A stretch of 64,000 nt of DNA from Bradyrhizobium sp. CCBAU 051011 (GTDB taxonomy: Bacteria > Pseudomonadota > Alphaproteobacteria > Rhizobiales > Xanthobacteraceae), in the NCBI RefSeq assembly GCF_009930815.1, contig NZ_CP022222.1:1530501-1594500 (forward strand). The letters run 5' to 3'. The notes beneath the pieces were generated by a model. That model did no database searches, was not told the DNA's origin, and worked only from the letters and a program-made list of their open reading frames with translations. How positions within the stretch are numbered: position 1 is the stretch's first letter; each line of letters opens with the position of its first letter. Position numbers and translations under genes: made by a program. This document shows positions 1 to 8,449 of this stretch, piece by piece.

Positions 1-8
1 GGCCATTC

Positions 9-671
9 TTAGATCGTTGCCATGGCAAAGCTGCCGGTCTCGTGACTCGGTGCGCTAAGGTCGTTAGCGGGATTATCGATCTTCAAGAGATCCTGGTTCG
101 GCAAGGGCCCGCCGGGAAATTGTGCGAGCCTGCCGCCGAGCGCGAGTGGACCAAGGTCGATACCGGCGAATCCGACGCGATCTATCAACGATCCAACCTC
201 CGCCTTCGCGGCGCTATCATCGCCAGAATAGAAAAGCACGCGACGGCCACCGTCTGGCCGTGGATTGCTTGCCAGTACGTCTGCCTTCAGATGATTGAAT
301 GCCTTCACGAGGCGCGCACCACTCACCAGACCGGCGACCACCTCGCTGGAAATACGGCCTTGCAAATCGACCGGCTTGAACAGCGGGGCTTCGATCGGGT
401 TGTTGGCGTCAATGACGATCCGCCCGCCCCAAGCCGGCAGCCCGAACACGGCCTGCGGCAGTTTCGACCAGTTGACCGCGATGAAGACGATGTCTGCGGC
501 GGCGGCCTGCTCGCGCGTTCCCGCCTTGATGGTCGGGCCCAGAGCAGCGACGGACTCCTTGAGCGAGTCGGGTCCTCGGCTGTTGGCGATAGTTGCGGCA
601 ATTCCAACTCGCGACAGCGTCTGTGCGACGGCTAGGCCGATACTGCCCGCTCCAATGATACCGATGCTCAT
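9..671 (-). CDS. NADPH-dependent F420 reductase-like oxidoreductase
   Basis: A 220-residue protein of the coenzyme F420 / NADP oxidoreductase-like Rossmann family. The dinucleotide-binding glycine motif GAGSIG is at residues 7-12 and is followed by the NSRGP segment (about 30-34) that usually contacts the NADP phosphate. A conserved KAFNHL segment lies near residue 123. In proteobacteria such proteins are rarely true F420 enzymes, so the substrate is unknown. It is the second gene of a leftward pair, 23 bases after the SnoaL-like gene, and both are divergent from a LysR-type regulator. That arrangement suggests a small redox-detoxification operon controlled by the regulator. Confidence 0.85.
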   Translation of the reverse strand: MSIGIIGAGSIGLAVAQTLSRVGIAATIANSRGPDSLKESVAALGPTIKAGTREQAAAADIVFIAVNWSKLPQAVFGLPAWGGRIVIDANNPIEAPLFKPVDLQGRISSEVVAGLVSGARLVKAFNHLKADVLASNPRPDGGRRVLFYSGDDSAAKAEVGSLIDRVGFAGIDLGPLALGGRLAQFPGGPLPNQDLLKIDNPANDLSAPSHETGSFAMATI

Positions 672-694
672 GTCCTGTCCTCCTATACTCGGCT

Positions 695-1135
695 TTAAGG
701 CTTGGGCGTGCCGGTAAGCGCGCCGAGTTGCTGCATGAGAGAGAACAGATTGGCCACGCCCCAGTGCTCGGTGATCTTGCCGTCGCGCACGCCCATCACG
801 TCCACCGTCTCGAATTGGATTTTGCGACCAGTTGGCGCGATGCCGAAGAACTCACCCTTGTGCGTGCCGTGATAAGTTTTGTAGGTCGTCACCCGGTCGC
901 CATCGGCTAGCTGCCAGTGGATGTCCGCGTGGAAGTCCGGGAAGGCAGCGCGCAGAACCTTGTAAAGTTCGCGCGCGCCAGCCTTGTCAGGCGAGCGTCC
1001 CGGCTGCGGCGTATGGTCGAGAAAATCGTCCGCGAACAATTCCTCGAACACCTCGAAATTCCCGCCGCCTTGCACTTCTGCGGTGTTCCGCCGAACAACC
1101 GCCTTCGCGGCTTCGCTCACGCTGATCTTGGTCAT
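695..1135 (-). CDS. SnoaL-like / ester cyclase family protein
   Basis: A 146-residue protein of the NTF2-like SnoaL fold. The start chosen is the ATG at 1135, giving MTKISVSEAAKAVV, because sequence further upstream reads like intergenic DNA. Seen: an N-terminal helix, then FEELFADDFLDHTPQPG (about 33-49), a DFHADIHW strand and the FFGIAPTGRKIQFE segment shared by ester-cyclase members. These proteins bind small hydrophobic substrates, and assigning a reaction is unsafe. It is the first gene of a two-gene leftward unit with the F420-type reductase, 178 bases from the likely start of the divergent lysR gene. Confidence 0.85.
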   Translation of the reverse strand: MTKISVSEAAKAVVRRNTAEVQGGGNFEVFEELFADDFLDHTPQPGRSPDKAGARELYKVLRAAFPDFHADIHWQLADGDRVTTYKTYHGTHKGEFFGIAPTGRKIQFETVDVMGVRDGKITEHWGVANLFSLMQQLGALTGTPKP

Positions 1136-1312
1136 GGATGTTGCTCCAAAGTTATGGGCGCTGCGGTTGCTTGGCGCCGTGACTTTGGGCGGCAAGGCCG
1201 GCCTTTTTGGCCGAGAAGCTGCGCTTTCTGCGATGGATAATGGCGACAAATTCGCCTATGATTAGCCGGGAATTGATGGAATTACTTTCAAGTATTCGTT
1301 GAAGGCAATCCG

Positions 1313-2242
1313 CTGGAAACCCTCGCTAACCTCGAATCGTTCGTACGCAGTGCCGAAACCGCCAGTTTCTCGGCTGCGGCGCGTCGGCTTGCCCTCACCC
1401 CAGCGGCAGTCAGCCGGAACGTGGCGATGCTGGAACGCAATCTCGGCACCCGGTTGTTTCACAGGAGCACACGCAAGCTAACGCTCACCGACGCCGGTGA
1501 GCGCTTCCTGCTCGCCATCAAGGGCAATCTGGACGAACTGCAGCAGGCGATTTCGGGGATGGCGACGGATGGCGGAGAGCCGGCGGGCGTGCTCAAGGTG
1601 AGCATGGGCTTAAACTTCGGTGCGGATTACATCCTTCCGCTGTTGCCAGCGTTCCTGGCGCGCTATCCGGGCATTCGACCCGATTGGCAATTCACCACGC
1701 GTCAGATCGATTTGATCGCCGATGGATACGATGCCGCGATCGGAGGCGGCATTGAATGGACGCCAGGCGTTGTCTCACGCGCGCTGGCGCCGCTACACCT
1801 GATCGCGGTCGCCGCGCCGGAATATCTCAAGAACCGTACATTGCCGACTGACCCCACCGGGCTTGCTGCATTCGAAGGAATCGCATGGCGCTCATCGCGC
1901 ACCGGCCGGATTCGCGAACGTTTGATGCGCAATGCGGCGGGCACCGAAATTCCAGCAAAACTGGCGGAGACGATTGTCTTCGACGATCCGGAAGCCACCT
2001 GCCGGGCAGCCCTGCTTGGCCTCGGTGTGACGTTGATCGCGATGAGCCACGCGCTACCGCATTTGGAGCGCGGTGCGCTCGTGCGCCTCCTCCCCCAATG
2101 GTACATCGACGGTGGGCCGATCTCCATCTATTACGCGAGCCGTACGCTGCTGCCTGCGAAGACCCGCGTCTTCGTCGACTTTGTTGTTGAGGCATTCAAG
2201 CGCGACCGTCTGGCCGAACGCTTCGCCGGTAGCTTGGGCTAG
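1313..2242 (+). CDS. LysR-family transcriptional regulator with non-canonical (CTG) start
   Basis: The reading frame encodes a complete LysR regulator of about 309 residues. The N-terminal winged HTH (LESFVRSAETASFSAAARRL, then TPAAVSRNVAMLERNLGTRLF) lies in frame from about 1313, and the substrate-binding domain follows from about residue 90. The only ATG/GTG/TTG that keeps the frame open is the GTG at 1421, which would delete most of the HTH. The family normally begins M-E-(T/S)-L-A-N-L-E-S-F, and here the matching codon is CTG at 1313. Either CTG is used or the start codon has been mutated. It probably controls the divergent reductase/SnoaL pair. Confidence 0.8.
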   Translation: METLANLESFVRSAETASFSAAARRLALTPAAVSRNVAMLERNLGTRLFHRSTRKLTLTDAGERFLLAIKGNLDELQQAISGMATDGGEPAGVLKVSMGLNFGADYILPLLPAFLARYPGIRPDWQFTTRQIDLIADGYDAAIGGGIEWTPGVVSRALAPLHLIAVAAPEYLKNRTLPTDPTGLAAFEGIAWRSSRTGRIRERLMRNAAGTEIPAKLAETIVFDDPEATCRAALLGLGVTLIAMSHALPHLERGALVRLLPQWYIDGGPISIYYASRTLLPAKTRVFVDFVVEAFKRDRLAERFAGSLG

Positions 2243-2269
2243 GGTTAGTCTGCAACAATCGAGTTAGGA

Positions 2270-2350
2270 TATGTCCGCTTCGGGTCGTCAAATTCGGAAG
2301 TCGACGGCCGCATCGGCGAGGTCTGCTTTGCCCCCATATACGGACTTCGT
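2270..2350. repeat. Dispersed repeat copy 1 (ATGTCCG..GGGTC type)
   Basis: This non-coding stretch after lysR begins ATGTCCGCTTCGGGTC and runs through CTGCTTTGCCCCC to CGGACTTCG. It then shares CCTGTCAGGYCCGAAAAGTGC with copy 2 near 3010-3035. The same backbone recurs near 2927, 3665, 7090, 10174, 12178 and 15145. Confidence 0.65.
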
Positions 2351-2397
2351 CAGTCCGGCCTGTCAGGTCCGAAAAGTGCGAGTGGCGGACTTGGAGC

Positions 2398-2832
2398 TTA
2401 TTCAGGACCTTCGCCGGTGGAAACAATCGCCATTGTTTTTTGTAGCACTTCAAAAATGACGGCGGTCGACCATCCAAACATCAGCGCACCATTCATCGCC
2501 GCTATGGGGCCAAGCAACTGCCAGCGCTCGACCGGCAGGACGTCGCCATAGCCGAGCGTGGCGTAACTCACGAACGCGAAATACACGAGACCTCCTTCGG
2601 CGGGCACAGCCCCTACAATCAGGTAGGCCAGCGACCAAACAAACACCTCGAGAACATGCGCCGCCATCAAGACCGAAACAGTTCCAATCATGGTGACAAT
2701 CAGCAGTAGCGTCGGATGGTCTGTTTTTGAAACAGATGCTCGTGCTACGCGCACCACCAAGGTCATCACCAGTGCATGTATGGTAATGTTACAAATGCTG
2801 ACGATCCCGCCCACCAAAAATTGCATCAGCAT
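2398..2832 (-). CDS. Two-pore-helix K+ channel family protein (Ion_trans_2)
   Basis: A 144-residue integral membrane protein with hydrophobic segments at about 6-28, 41-74 and 104-128. Just before the last helix is the potassium selectivity-filter signature TLGYGDV (92-98). The single pore loop followed by an inner helix is the minimal KcsA-like pore, here with an extra N-terminal helix and no RCK/TrkA regulatory domain. Family function is K+ conductance across the inner membrane. It stands alone between two dispersed-repeat copies, so the gene may have arrived as an island cargo gene. Confidence 0.85.
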   Translation of the reverse strand: MLMQFLVGGIVSICNITIHALVMTLVVRVARASVSKTDHPTLLLIVTMIGTVSVLMAAHVLEVFVWSLAYLIVGAVPAEGGLVYFAFVSYATLGYGDVLPVERWQLLGPIAAMNGALMFGWSTAVIFEVLQKTMAIVSTGEGPE

Positions 2833-2926
2833 GACTATCCCCTGTCAAATCGGAAGGCTGCGCTTGCGAAGGCCAAAACCAGCTTAGGCAATTTTTGAGA
2901 ATGTGAGGAGTTTACTTCAGCCTGAG

Positions 2927-3035
2927 ATGTCCGGGTTGGGTCAACGTCGGAAGTCCCTGCGCGCAAATGGGAAGTCCGCTTTGCCCTCAACAACGGGCAT
3001 CGTCAGCCAGACCTGTCAGGCCCGAAAAGTGCCGG
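2927..3035. repeat. Dispersed repeat copy 2
   Basis: It begins ATGTCCGGGTTGGGTCAA, continues with GAAGTCCGCTTTGCCC, and ends CGGGCATCGTC followed by CCTGTCAGGCCCGAAAAGTGC. The last stretch matches copy 1 almost exactly. No reading frame is conserved between the two copies, so this is a structural repeat and not a gene fragment. Confidence 0.65.
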
Positions 3036-3515
3036 CAGTGGACGATTGATGCATCGCGACTACAACACCTGAAAAACATCTAGCGTTCTTGCATTCGCAA
3101 AAAGCGAGCCGCTGGGCGATCGAGCAGATGCGGTTCATCCAACTGTACTTTTCTGAACTCGTCTCGAAGTAAGGCGTGGTGCGGAAATAGTAGGCTCCCG
3201 GGTCGACAATCTCGCCTTGATAGAGGCGATCCATGACCTCTTTCGGACCATGGCGAAGTCCCTTCCAAGCCGCGTAGATTTGATGGTTGTCATTGGTCTC
3301 GAGGATCAACCGCGCGTCCACTTCCATCACGTCGTCGCGGCGGATCAGCGACCAACCCCCGCCGCCCGGCAACACCTTGCCCTTAAGCTTCGGCCCGTCG
3401 AAGCTTCCGCCATCAAAATGAAACATGCGTCGGCGGCCATAGGGAGTATCGCCGAGACTGGATACCTGAATTTCGAGAGCGAGCGTGAACAGAAACTGGT
3501 GTTCATCTCCTTCAT
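3016..3515 (-). pseudogene. DUF3237 family protein, frameshifted near its start
   Basis: The frame encodes a DUF3237 core: LGDTPYGRRRMF, LKGKVLPGGGGWSLIR, DARLILETNDNHQIYAAWKGLRHGP, and YYFRTTPYFETSSEKYSWMNRI. The natural start appears to be ATG at 3515, preceded by a perfect AGGAGG (complement of 3521-3526) at 5-base spacing. It reads MKEMNT and is then one base out of frame with the core. A single-base loss in a C-run near 3495 would explain this. Without that start, the core can only begin from codons further upstream that lack a ribosome site. Function of the family is unknown. Confidence 0.65.
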
Positions 3516-3663
3516 GGAGGCCTCCTGATGGCTGGCATCCGCCATGTGCTGCGAAATGTACTGTAAGCCTTTCGGTTAGCTCGCCTACTCCCAAGCTGGG
3601 CTGCATTTCTAGTGCATACACCTTCGTCGCTTTAGCTTTTCCGGAAAAATTTGGAACGGAGTG

Positions 3664-3745
3664 CCATGTCCGTCCGGGTCAATCGCTACAGGTCCTTTGC
3701 CGCCGAGCTCGATGCGAAGTCCGCTTTGACCCAAAAACTGACCTG
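3664..3745. repeat. Dispersed repeat copy 3 (diverged)
   Basis: It begins ATGTCCGTCCGGGTCAATC and continues with GAAGTCCGCTTTGACCC. It is a shortened, diverged member of the same family, lying in the 230-base gap between the DUF3237 remnant and the DUF6155-like gene. I see no gene in that gap. Confidence 0.5.
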
Positions 3746-3851
3746 ATTCTAACACCTAATCCGGTGGCGACCTGCCTGCCGCGCAAGCTCCACTACCGGC
3801 GACCATCTCCTAATCGATTACCTCGTGCGACAGGATGAGGCTTCATTCACC

Positions 3852-4409
3852 CTAGCGCTCGTCCAGAGCAGCGGCGAACCAAAGGCTATTGAATCCTTCT
3901 TCGATCGCCCAGCCGACGTTCCTCCCGCGTGATCTAAGCTTGTCGAGACGCCCGAGGTAGATCATACGCTCGGCAGGAGCTAGGCTTGATACGATTTCGA
4001 GAGACCGTTCGTACATGCGGATCAAAGCAGCAAAATAGCCTTCATCTTCCATGCTGTAGGATTCTAGAAAGCCGAATGCCTCCTCGCAATAAAATATCGA
4101 CAGTTCCGCTATTCCATCCGAGCGCCCGATGGCTTTCTTGTAATCCGCAATCGCCTTCTTGGCTTTCGAAACCGATACCGACTGGCCTTTCATTAGGTCC
4201 GGGGATATCCATCTCGAAATACTCGCCTTGAAGGGCTGGAGTTGATCATGGCCCAAGCCCAAGCGGGCGTGCAAGAATGCCTGGTTGTCTTTGCTCGCAG
4301 TGTAGAGGTCTTGCACTAGTCCCCGAAGGCCCGCGCGATCGAAATCTAGGAGCGCGGCCTTAACGTCGCCCCAAGTTGGTGACGCATTCTTGCTACGGAC
4401 CACGGCCAC
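3852..4409 (-). CDS. Hypothetical protein, DUF6155-like
   Basis: A 185-residue soluble protein rich in charged helices, with no signal or membrane segment. The pattern of an N-terminal helix (LLDFDRAGLRGLVQDLYTAS) followed by a KKAIADYKKA helix near 85-95 resembles DUF6155 proteins, which have no known function. The C-terminal half carries an acidic/aromatic segment (IFYCEEAFGFLESYSMEDEG). It lies on the opposite strand to the neighbouring recombinase remnant. The DUF assignment rests on overall resemblance only. Confidence 0.6.
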   Translation of the reverse strand: MAVVRSKNASPTWGDVKAALLDFDRAGLRGLVQDLYTASKDNQAFLHARLGLGHDQLQPFKASISRWISPDLMKGQSVSVSKAKKAIADYKKAIGRSDGIAELSIFYCEEAFGFLESYSMEDEGYFAALIRMYERSLEIVSSLAPAERMIYLGRLDKLRSRGRNVGWAIEEGFNSLWFAAALDER

Positions 4410-4539
4410 GAACCCTTCAAAGATGGTGAACGAGCTTCTCGGCGGCTAAAGATACACGACTTACGCAAAAGGAGCAGATTGGCCGGGTCAAGGATGCCTA
4501 ACCAGTGACACATGCTCTCGTCCTCTGTAACCGAGGAGT

Positions 4540-5179
4540 ATGACCATGCAGAATCAAGTAAAAGCTGCCCTGACGCCTGGTAAACGGCTGCCCTGGAACA
4601 AGGGAAAGCTGACAGGGGCAAAGCCACCACTGCGACCCAAACACGTCTGGTCAATCCGCACGAAACTCCAGATCGAAGGCCGCACTCGCGACCTCGCCAT
4701 GTTCAATCTGGCGATAGACAGTAAGCTTCGCGGCTGTGATGTCGTCGCCATCCGCGTCGAGGATGTCGCTGCCGGCGGGTACACGGCGGATCGCGCAACG
4801 GTCCGACAAAAGAAAACCGGGCGACCTGTCAGATTTGAATTGAGTGAGCAGACCCGCCAGGCGGTCGATGACTATCTAAAGGCCGCCAACAAAAAACCCG
4901 GGGATTTCTTGTTCACGGGCCGTCGTGGTCCAGACCGCAACATGACAACGCGCCAATATGCGCGGCTCGTCCGATTGGATCGGAAGCGTCGGGCTGGACC
5001 CGAGGCTGTTTGGGACGCATTCGTTGCGACGCACAAAGGCTACCCTGATCTATCGGCGGACGGGCAATCTCAGGGCCGTCCAACTCTTGCTCGGGCATAT
5101 CAAGATCGAAAGCACGGTCCGGTATCTCGGCATTGAGGTGGATGACGCCCTCGGTATAGCGGAACAAGTTGATGTCTGA
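4540..5179 (+). pseudogene. Tyrosine recombinase (phage-type integrase), frameshifted
   Basis: Translation from ATG 4540 (preceded by GAGGAG) gives the N-terminal and central part of a small site-specific recombinase. LQIEGRTRDLAMFNLAIDSKLRGCDVVAI contains the first catalytic Arg region, and KKTGRPVRFEL follows. Around 4965-4975 the frame is lost. The C-terminal half continues in the next frame with GTHSLRRTKATLIYRR (the HxxR box), LLGHIKIESTVRYLG (the H box and catalytic Tyr) and the C-terminus ending at 5179. All catalytic residues are present across the two frames, so a recent single frameshift probably inactivated it. It is a likely relic of the mobile elements that built this region. Confidence 0.85.
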
Positions 5180-5308
5180 AATACCCGGGCAGAGCGGACG
5201 TGCTCTGCCCGGCCCTGAACCGCCGCTTTGTGCCAGTATGCGACATCAGCCTTAGTGGGCATCCCATCTGATCTGTCGTACAATCGCATCTAGGTTGGAT
5301 CGTGGGCC

Positions 5309-7090
5309 ATGGTGCAGGAGCGGCCAGTCCGGGTCGAGCGGAGGTTGTCGGCGATATTGGCCGCTGACGTAGCTGGCTACTCGCGGTTGATGCACAATGA
5401 CGAGGAGGCGACCCATGCCAAATTGGCCGCGCTCCTAACCGACGCCGTCGCCCCGGCAATTGCCGAACATGGCGGCCGTGTCGTGAAGAACACCGGCGAC
5501 GGGTTCTTGGCGGAGTTTCCGAGCGCGGTCGAAGCCATCCGAGCTGCGGTGCAGTTCCAAGCGCGTGTTAGCGAGCTTACAACCGGTGACGTGGAAGAGA
5601 GACGCATTGTATTCCGCGTGGGCGTCAATATCGGTGACGTAATCGTTGAACCCCACGACATCTTCGGCGACGGAGTTAACATTGCTGCGCGGCTTGAAAG
5701 CATCGCAGAACCGGGCGGCATCTGCATCTCGTCTGCTGCCTACGATCAAGTCCGAGGCAAGGTCGGCCTTGAGTTCGCCGATCTGGGTCAGCAGAACCTC
5801 AAGAATATCGACGACCCGGTGCGGGCCTATGCCGTTGGCCTGAACGCGAAAACCGACCGAGCTGCTTCGCTGCCATCATCAACTCCCCGCTTGTCCATCG
5901 TTGTTTTGCCGTTCGCAAACATCGGAGGCAATCCCGAGCAAGACTACTTCGTCGATGGCGTGACCGAGAGCCTGACCACCGACTTGTCGCGGATCAATGG
6001 CGCGTTCGTGATTGCGCGCAACACCGCGTTCACCTTCAAAGGCAAGGCAGTCGACGTAGTGAGGCTCGGACGTGAGTTGAACGTCCGCTACGTGCTCGAA
6101 GGGTCGGTGCAACGTGGTGGCAACCTCCTTCGGGTCAACGTGCAGCTGGTCGATGCCGAAACCGGCAACCACCTCTGGGCGGAGCGTTTTGACAAGCCCG
6201 TTGCCGACCTCTTTGACATGCAGGACGAAATCGTATCGAGGCTCGCCAACTCGTTAAATGCCGAACTCGTTGCCGCCGAGGCCCGGCGAGCGGAGCGTTC
6301 ACCGCATCCAGACGCGATGGACTTGGTGTTCCGAGGTAGGGCTTGGTTTAACAAGGGGCTGACCCCCGATTACATGGTACAAGCGCGCGGCTTTTTCGAG
6401 CAGGCCATGGCGCTCGATCCGGAGAATGTCGAGGTCATGGTCGGTTTGGCGCGGGTCGATGCCGTACTCGGAGGTGCCCTTATGACCGACGATTATTCAG
6501 CGCGGTTCACCTCGGCCGAGGCGACTTTAACCAAAGCGCTATCGCTCGCGCCGAACCACGCCTTGGCACACGTGTATCTGGGCCTCGTGCAAATATTTAC
6601 GAAACGCGTGGCTCAAGGCATCGCTCAATGCGAGCGGGCACTGGCGCGGGATCGCAATTTGGCCGGCGCTCACGCTCTCATCGGTCTCGCCAAGTTTTTA
6701 CTTGGTCGAGGCGCAGAAACCGAAGCTCACATCAACGAGGCATTCCGCCTTTCTCCACGCGACACCCTTGCCGATCGATGGATGGCATGGGTCGGCATGG
6801 CCAAGGCTCAGCTCGGTGCCGATGCCGAAGCAGTCCTCTGGATGCGCCTAGGCCTTGACGCAAACCGAAATTATTCCGCCGCGCATTTCCTTCTCGCGGC
6901 TGTGCTAGCGCGGCTCGGGGAGCTGGACGAAGCGCGGGCCGCGGTGCAAGCGGGACTTGCGCTCGATCCAAGCTTCACCATTCGTCGCTTTCGTGATGCC
7001 ACCCATGCACGGAGCGACAATCCGACCTTCCTTGCCTGGAGCGACCGCGCGATTGAGGGCATGCGGTTGGCCGGGGTGCCTGAGGGCTGA
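5309..7090 (+). CDS. Class III adenylate/guanylate cyclase with TolB-like and TPR domains
   Basis: A 593-residue protein. The cyclase homology domain spans about 10-180: ILAADVAGYSRLM (metal Asp at 20), NTGDGFLAEF (second metal Asp at 64) and DGVNIAARLE (121-130, with the transition-state Asn/Arg). A FlgO/TolB-like region follows (about 188-320, including VEGSVQR-like VLEGSVQRGGNLLRV), then TPR-like repeats from about 340 to 560. No membrane segment is visible, so it is predicted cytoplasmic. Catalytic residues look intact, which suggests cAMP synthesis, with the TPR part likely sensing or scaffolding. A Crp/Fnr-type regulator lies 2 kb downstream, but a link is only inference. Confidence 0.9.
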   Translation: MVQERPVRVERRLSAILAADVAGYSRLMHNDEEATHAKLAALLTDAVAPAIAEHGGRVVKNTGDGFLAEFPSAVEAIRAAVQFQARVSELTTGDVEERRIVFRVGVNIGDVIVEPHDIFGDGVNIAARLESIAEPGGICISSAAYDQVRGKVGLEFADLGQQNLKNIDDPVRAYAVGLNAKTDRAASLPSSTPRLSIVVLPFANIGGNPEQDYFVDGVTESLTTDLSRINGAFVIARNTAFTFKGKAVDVVRLGRELNVRYVLEGSVQRGGNLLRVNVQLVDAETGNHLWAERFDKPVADLFDMQDEIVSRLANSLNAELVAAEARRAERSPHPDAMDLVFRGRAWFNKGLTPDYMVQARGFFEQAMALDPENVEVMVGLARVDAVLGGALMTDDYSARFTSAEATLTKALSLAPNHALAHVYLGLVQIFTKRVAQGIAQCERALARDRNLAGAHALIGLAKFLLGRGAETEAHINEAFRLSPRDTLADRWMAWVGMAKAQLGADAEAVLWMRLGLDANRNYSAAHFLLAAVLARLGELDEARAAVQAGLALDPSFTIRRFRDATHARSDNPTFLAWSDRAIEGMRLAGVPEG

Positions 7091-7165
7091 TGTCCGAGTT
7101 GGGTCAAACCGAGAAGTCGGGGCGTTCAATCGGCAGGTCGGCTTTACCCCCCACTCCGGACATCG
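7090..7165. repeat. Dispersed repeat copy 4
   Basis: This is the best-formed copy. It begins ATGTCCGAGTTGGGTCAAA, continues through GGTCGGCTTTACCCCCC and ends CCGGACATCG, so both ends are related as an imperfect inverted repeat. It follows the cyclase stop codon directly and overlaps it. A further fragment, CGCTTTGTGCCAAACGGCGACATTGCC near 7189-7215, resembles a piece near 5221-5250. Confidence 0.65.
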
Positions 7166-7291
7166 CCTTGCACCGCGCAAACTGACGCTTTGTGCCAAAC
7201 GGCGACATTGCCCGCCAGCTCGCATCGTTGCTGCTGGCTACGGCTGCAGCCCGTCGAGATTAATCAATCAGACAAGGTGATTTTTCATCGG

Positions 7292-7471
7292 CTAGGTAGA
7301 CTGCTTCGCAAGTCCGATATCCGGCAGGACCAGCTTCGACGGTTCGGCGTTTGACTTAGTCAGCTGATTCCTCATGCGCGCTTCGAAGGCATCGAGCCGC
7401 AAAGCGAAGGTCGCCAACTCAAGCTTGAGATTATTCACTTCTTGCGCTCGCTGGTCGTCCCGCTTATTCAT
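7292..7471 (-). CDS. Small hypothetical coiled-coil protein
   Basis: A 59-residue frame starting at ATG 7471 (MNKRDDQRAQEVNNLK). The first 40 residues form a heptad-like amphipathic helix (NNLKLELATFALRLDAFEARM), and a polar tail follows. It is unrecognised, with no signal peptide. The longer version from 7510 would add 13 residues without a better start. It could equally be a chance open frame, but the regular leucine spacing favours a real small protein. Confidence 0.45.
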   Translation of the reverse strand: MNKRDDQRAQEVNNLKLELATFALRLDAFEARMRNQLTKSNAEPSKLVLPDIGLAKQST

Positions 7472-7672
7472 GACGAATGCCTCTTGTCTCTCGTACGATT
7501 TACAATCCACCGTGCATTGGGTGAGTGCTCGGCTTGCACCACCAGTGTCCGTAGGTGCTGTACTTGCTGATAGGCTCGTTCAATGTTGATTGGTGGTACG
7601 CATGTTGAGAGCGCTACAAATGATTTGCTCGTGGCTGGTCGCTCCGGGAACAACGAGATGCGGGCAAATGTG

Positions 7673-7912
7673 TCAGGTCTTTTGAACATCCGCTTCCTCC
7701 AGAAGTGCCGCAATTCTCAACCTATTCGGGTCGCGTTCACCCTTCGCTGCCGCAGCGAGGATACGCGAAGCCAACTTTGCCTTCATGGCAGATGTGCGCT
7801 CGGCCTTAGGCAGGATGATTGACGCCTCATCTAGTACGGATCTCATCAGCTTGATCTCGTCGGGCTTAAACCTCGTTCTGAGTGGAAGCACTCGTCTCCT
7901 CCTCCGCATCAC
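7673..7912 (-). CDS. Small conserved hypothetical protein
   Basis: A 79-residue basic protein. It has an Arg-rich N-terminus, LPLRTRFKPDEIKLMRSVLDEA, then the helix ASRILAAAAKGERDPNRLRIAALLEEAD. I recall close relatives scattered as single genes in Bradyrhizobium genomes, but no function is known. No signal or membrane segment is seen. The gap on its 3' side (7472-7672) shows no convincing gene. Confidence 0.6.
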   Translation of the reverse strand: MMRRRRRVLPLRTRFKPDEIKLMRSVLDEASIILPKAERTSAMKAKLASRILAAAAKGERDPNRLRIAALLEEADVQKT

Positions 7913-8018
7913 ATGGTCACAACACTAATCGTCCTAATAATCGTATAGGCGGGTCCCCTCGAAGGTCTGAGTGCGCTACTCTATTTAAGCTTCCTGTGCC
8001 CCGGTTCCTTAATGTAGA

Positions 8019-8174
8019 TCATTGCGGCTTGAGAATGTTATTTTTGGGCAGCGGTTCTTTCGCCTTCTCATCCGCCAGCAGCTTAAGGAGTACTTCGCGC
8101 TCCGCGTCCGTCTGCGGTTCAGCGAGACGTTTCTTGAACAGCGCGAGGTTCTCCTTGTGAATGAATTTCTCCAT
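8019..8174 (-). CDS. Small conserved hypothetical protein (51 aa)
   Basis: It starts at ATG 8174, which has a good GGGAGG ribosome site 6 bases upstream; the longer frame to 8324 is not needed. The 51-residue product (MEKFIHKENLALFKKRLAEP, then helical LLKLLADEKAKE) is a short, highly charged helical protein. I recall it as common in rhizobia, often near oxygen- or stress-regulated genes, without known function. It is followed upstream by another short frame on the same strand 30 bases away, possibly an operon. Confidence 0.6.
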   Translation of the reverse strand: MEKFIHKENLALFKKRLAEPQTDAEREVLLKLLADEKAKEPLPKNNILKPQ

Positions 8175-8203
8175 GGACTGACCTCCCTGATTAAAGCTCA
8201 GGA

Positions 8204-8449
8204 CTAGTGTTTGGGGTTGGGGTAAACGCGCGCAACCAATGCGCGCAACGCCTCCGATTTCATGGGGTCTTCCGAACTTCCCACCATCTGGACCATGTGC
8301 AGTGCCTTCGGGCATCCCTTGCACCCGGGGAAATCAAACAGGCAGAACTCATGCCCTGAAGGCGCGTCTACTGCCGTCATTTCGAAGCGGCACATCAACT
8401 GGATAGGCTCTTGGCTGCGCTGAACTTGGCTGCATTGAGTTTGGGGCAT
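8204..8449 (-). CDS. Small hypothetical protein with CxxC
   Basis: An 81-residue frame, or 63 residues if the internal Met at MCRFEMTAVD is used. It has a cysteine cluster FCLFDFPGCKGCPKALH. The CKGC pair could bind a metal or form a disulfide. I do not recognise it. It lies 29 bases upstream of the 51-residue gene on the same strand, which is consistent with co-transcription. Confidence 0.45.
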   Translation of the reverse strand: MPQTQCSQVQRSQEPIQLMCRFEMTAVDAPSGHEFCLFDFPGCKGCPKALHMVQMVGSSEDPMKSEALRALVARVYPNPKH

